19,010 bases of DNA from Asterionellopsis glacialis. Lineage: Eukaryota; Bacillariophyta; Plagiogrammaphyceae; Rhaphoneidales; Asterionellopsidaceae. Of the stretch, positions 18,770 to 19,010 are shown piece by piece. Under the pieces are notes generated by a model. That model saw only the letters and a list, made by a program, of their open reading frames with translations, made no database searches and was not told the DNA's origin. The position numbers and the translations under genes are program-made. Position 1 is the stretch's first letter. Every line of letters starts with the position of its first letter. The stretch covers positions 1 through 19,010 of the forward strand of contig WKLE02000250.1 of NCBI GenBank assembly GCA_014885115.2. The letters are read 5' to 3'.

Positions 18770-19010
18770 TTACTTCTTGCGAACTAACGTAACTCCGTCG
18801 GCAAAGGGTAGTAGAACATGTTCGACCCTCTCATCTTTGTAGATAACTTTCGAAATATCACGAAGGGCTACTGTGTCATCATCGTTGTGATTGTCTGCGT
18901 CTAACACTTTGCCTGACCACAGAACATTATCAATTGCAATGATCCCGTTCTTGCGAAGTAGCTTGAGCAGCAATTCATAGTAGTTCTTGTAGTTCGTCTT
19001 ATCCGCATCG
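18770..19010 (-). CDS. Class I SAM O-methyltransferase, C-terminal part (runs off the window)
   Basis: The open frame enters from the right edge with DADKTNYKNYYELLLKLL, then GIIAIDNVLWSGKV and a C-terminus ending VTLVRKK. DADK and AIDN carry the metal-binding Asp, Asp and Asn of caffeoyl-CoA O-methyltransferase-type enzymes, and all are present, unlike in the relic at 5766. About 80 C-terminal residues are visible. It converges on SCC3. Substrate unknown; the N-terminal half, including the SAM-binding glycine motif, lies outside the window. Confidence 0.85.
   Translation of the reverse strand, partial: DADKTNYKNYYELLLKLLRKNGIIAIDNVLWSGKVLDADNHNDDDTVALRDISKVIYKDERVEHVLLPFADGVTLVRKK

Overview
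The window is eukaryotic nuclear DNA. Its genes carry short GT-AG introns (about 90-170 bases) whose phases fit exactly. One gene encodes an N-terminal presequence with a signal peptide ending in a Ser-Ala-Phe motif, followed by a Thr/Ser-rich stretch. This is the bipartite plastid-targeting design of organisms with a red-algal secondary plastid. A diatom or related ochrophyte is the most likely source; the species cannot be told.

The right half (about 9.68-19.01 kb) holds intact genes. A plastid-targeted ABC-F ATPase of the EttA type (two exons, minus strand) is divergent from a four-exon SCC3/STAG cohesin subunit of 1780 residues (plus strand). About 925 bases of likely shared promoter separate them. 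The 3' part of a caffeoyl-CoA-type O-methyltransferase (OMT) gene converges on SCC3 and runs off the right edge.

The left half (about 0-9.4 kb) is a graveyard. It contains a broken sialate O-acetylesterase gene (in-frame stop, one or two frameshifts, and a 0.9-kb insertion with 31-base terminal inverted repeats), a decayed coding region of unknown identity, a decayed copy of the right-hand locus, an AT-rich stretch with dispersed and tandem repeats, a decayed probable transposon gene with a zinc-ribbon-like cysteine pattern, and a small MITE-like element.

The most notable observation is that 4711-6640 is a collinear, same-orientation relic of the intact right-hand block: 5' ettA, then 5' SCC3 including its first intron, then an OMT. 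Each part carries its own lesion: a poly-A contraction, an ATG-to-ATA start change and a GT-to-GC splice donor, and a stop codon plus a 71-base tandem duplication. Where the copies differ at CpG sites, the relic usually has TpG or CpA, and the whole left half looks CpG-poor. Both fit cytosine methylation followed by deamination in a silenced compartment. I found no RNA gene, no CRISPR array and no new multi-gene system; the interest lies in duplication, decay and small repeats.
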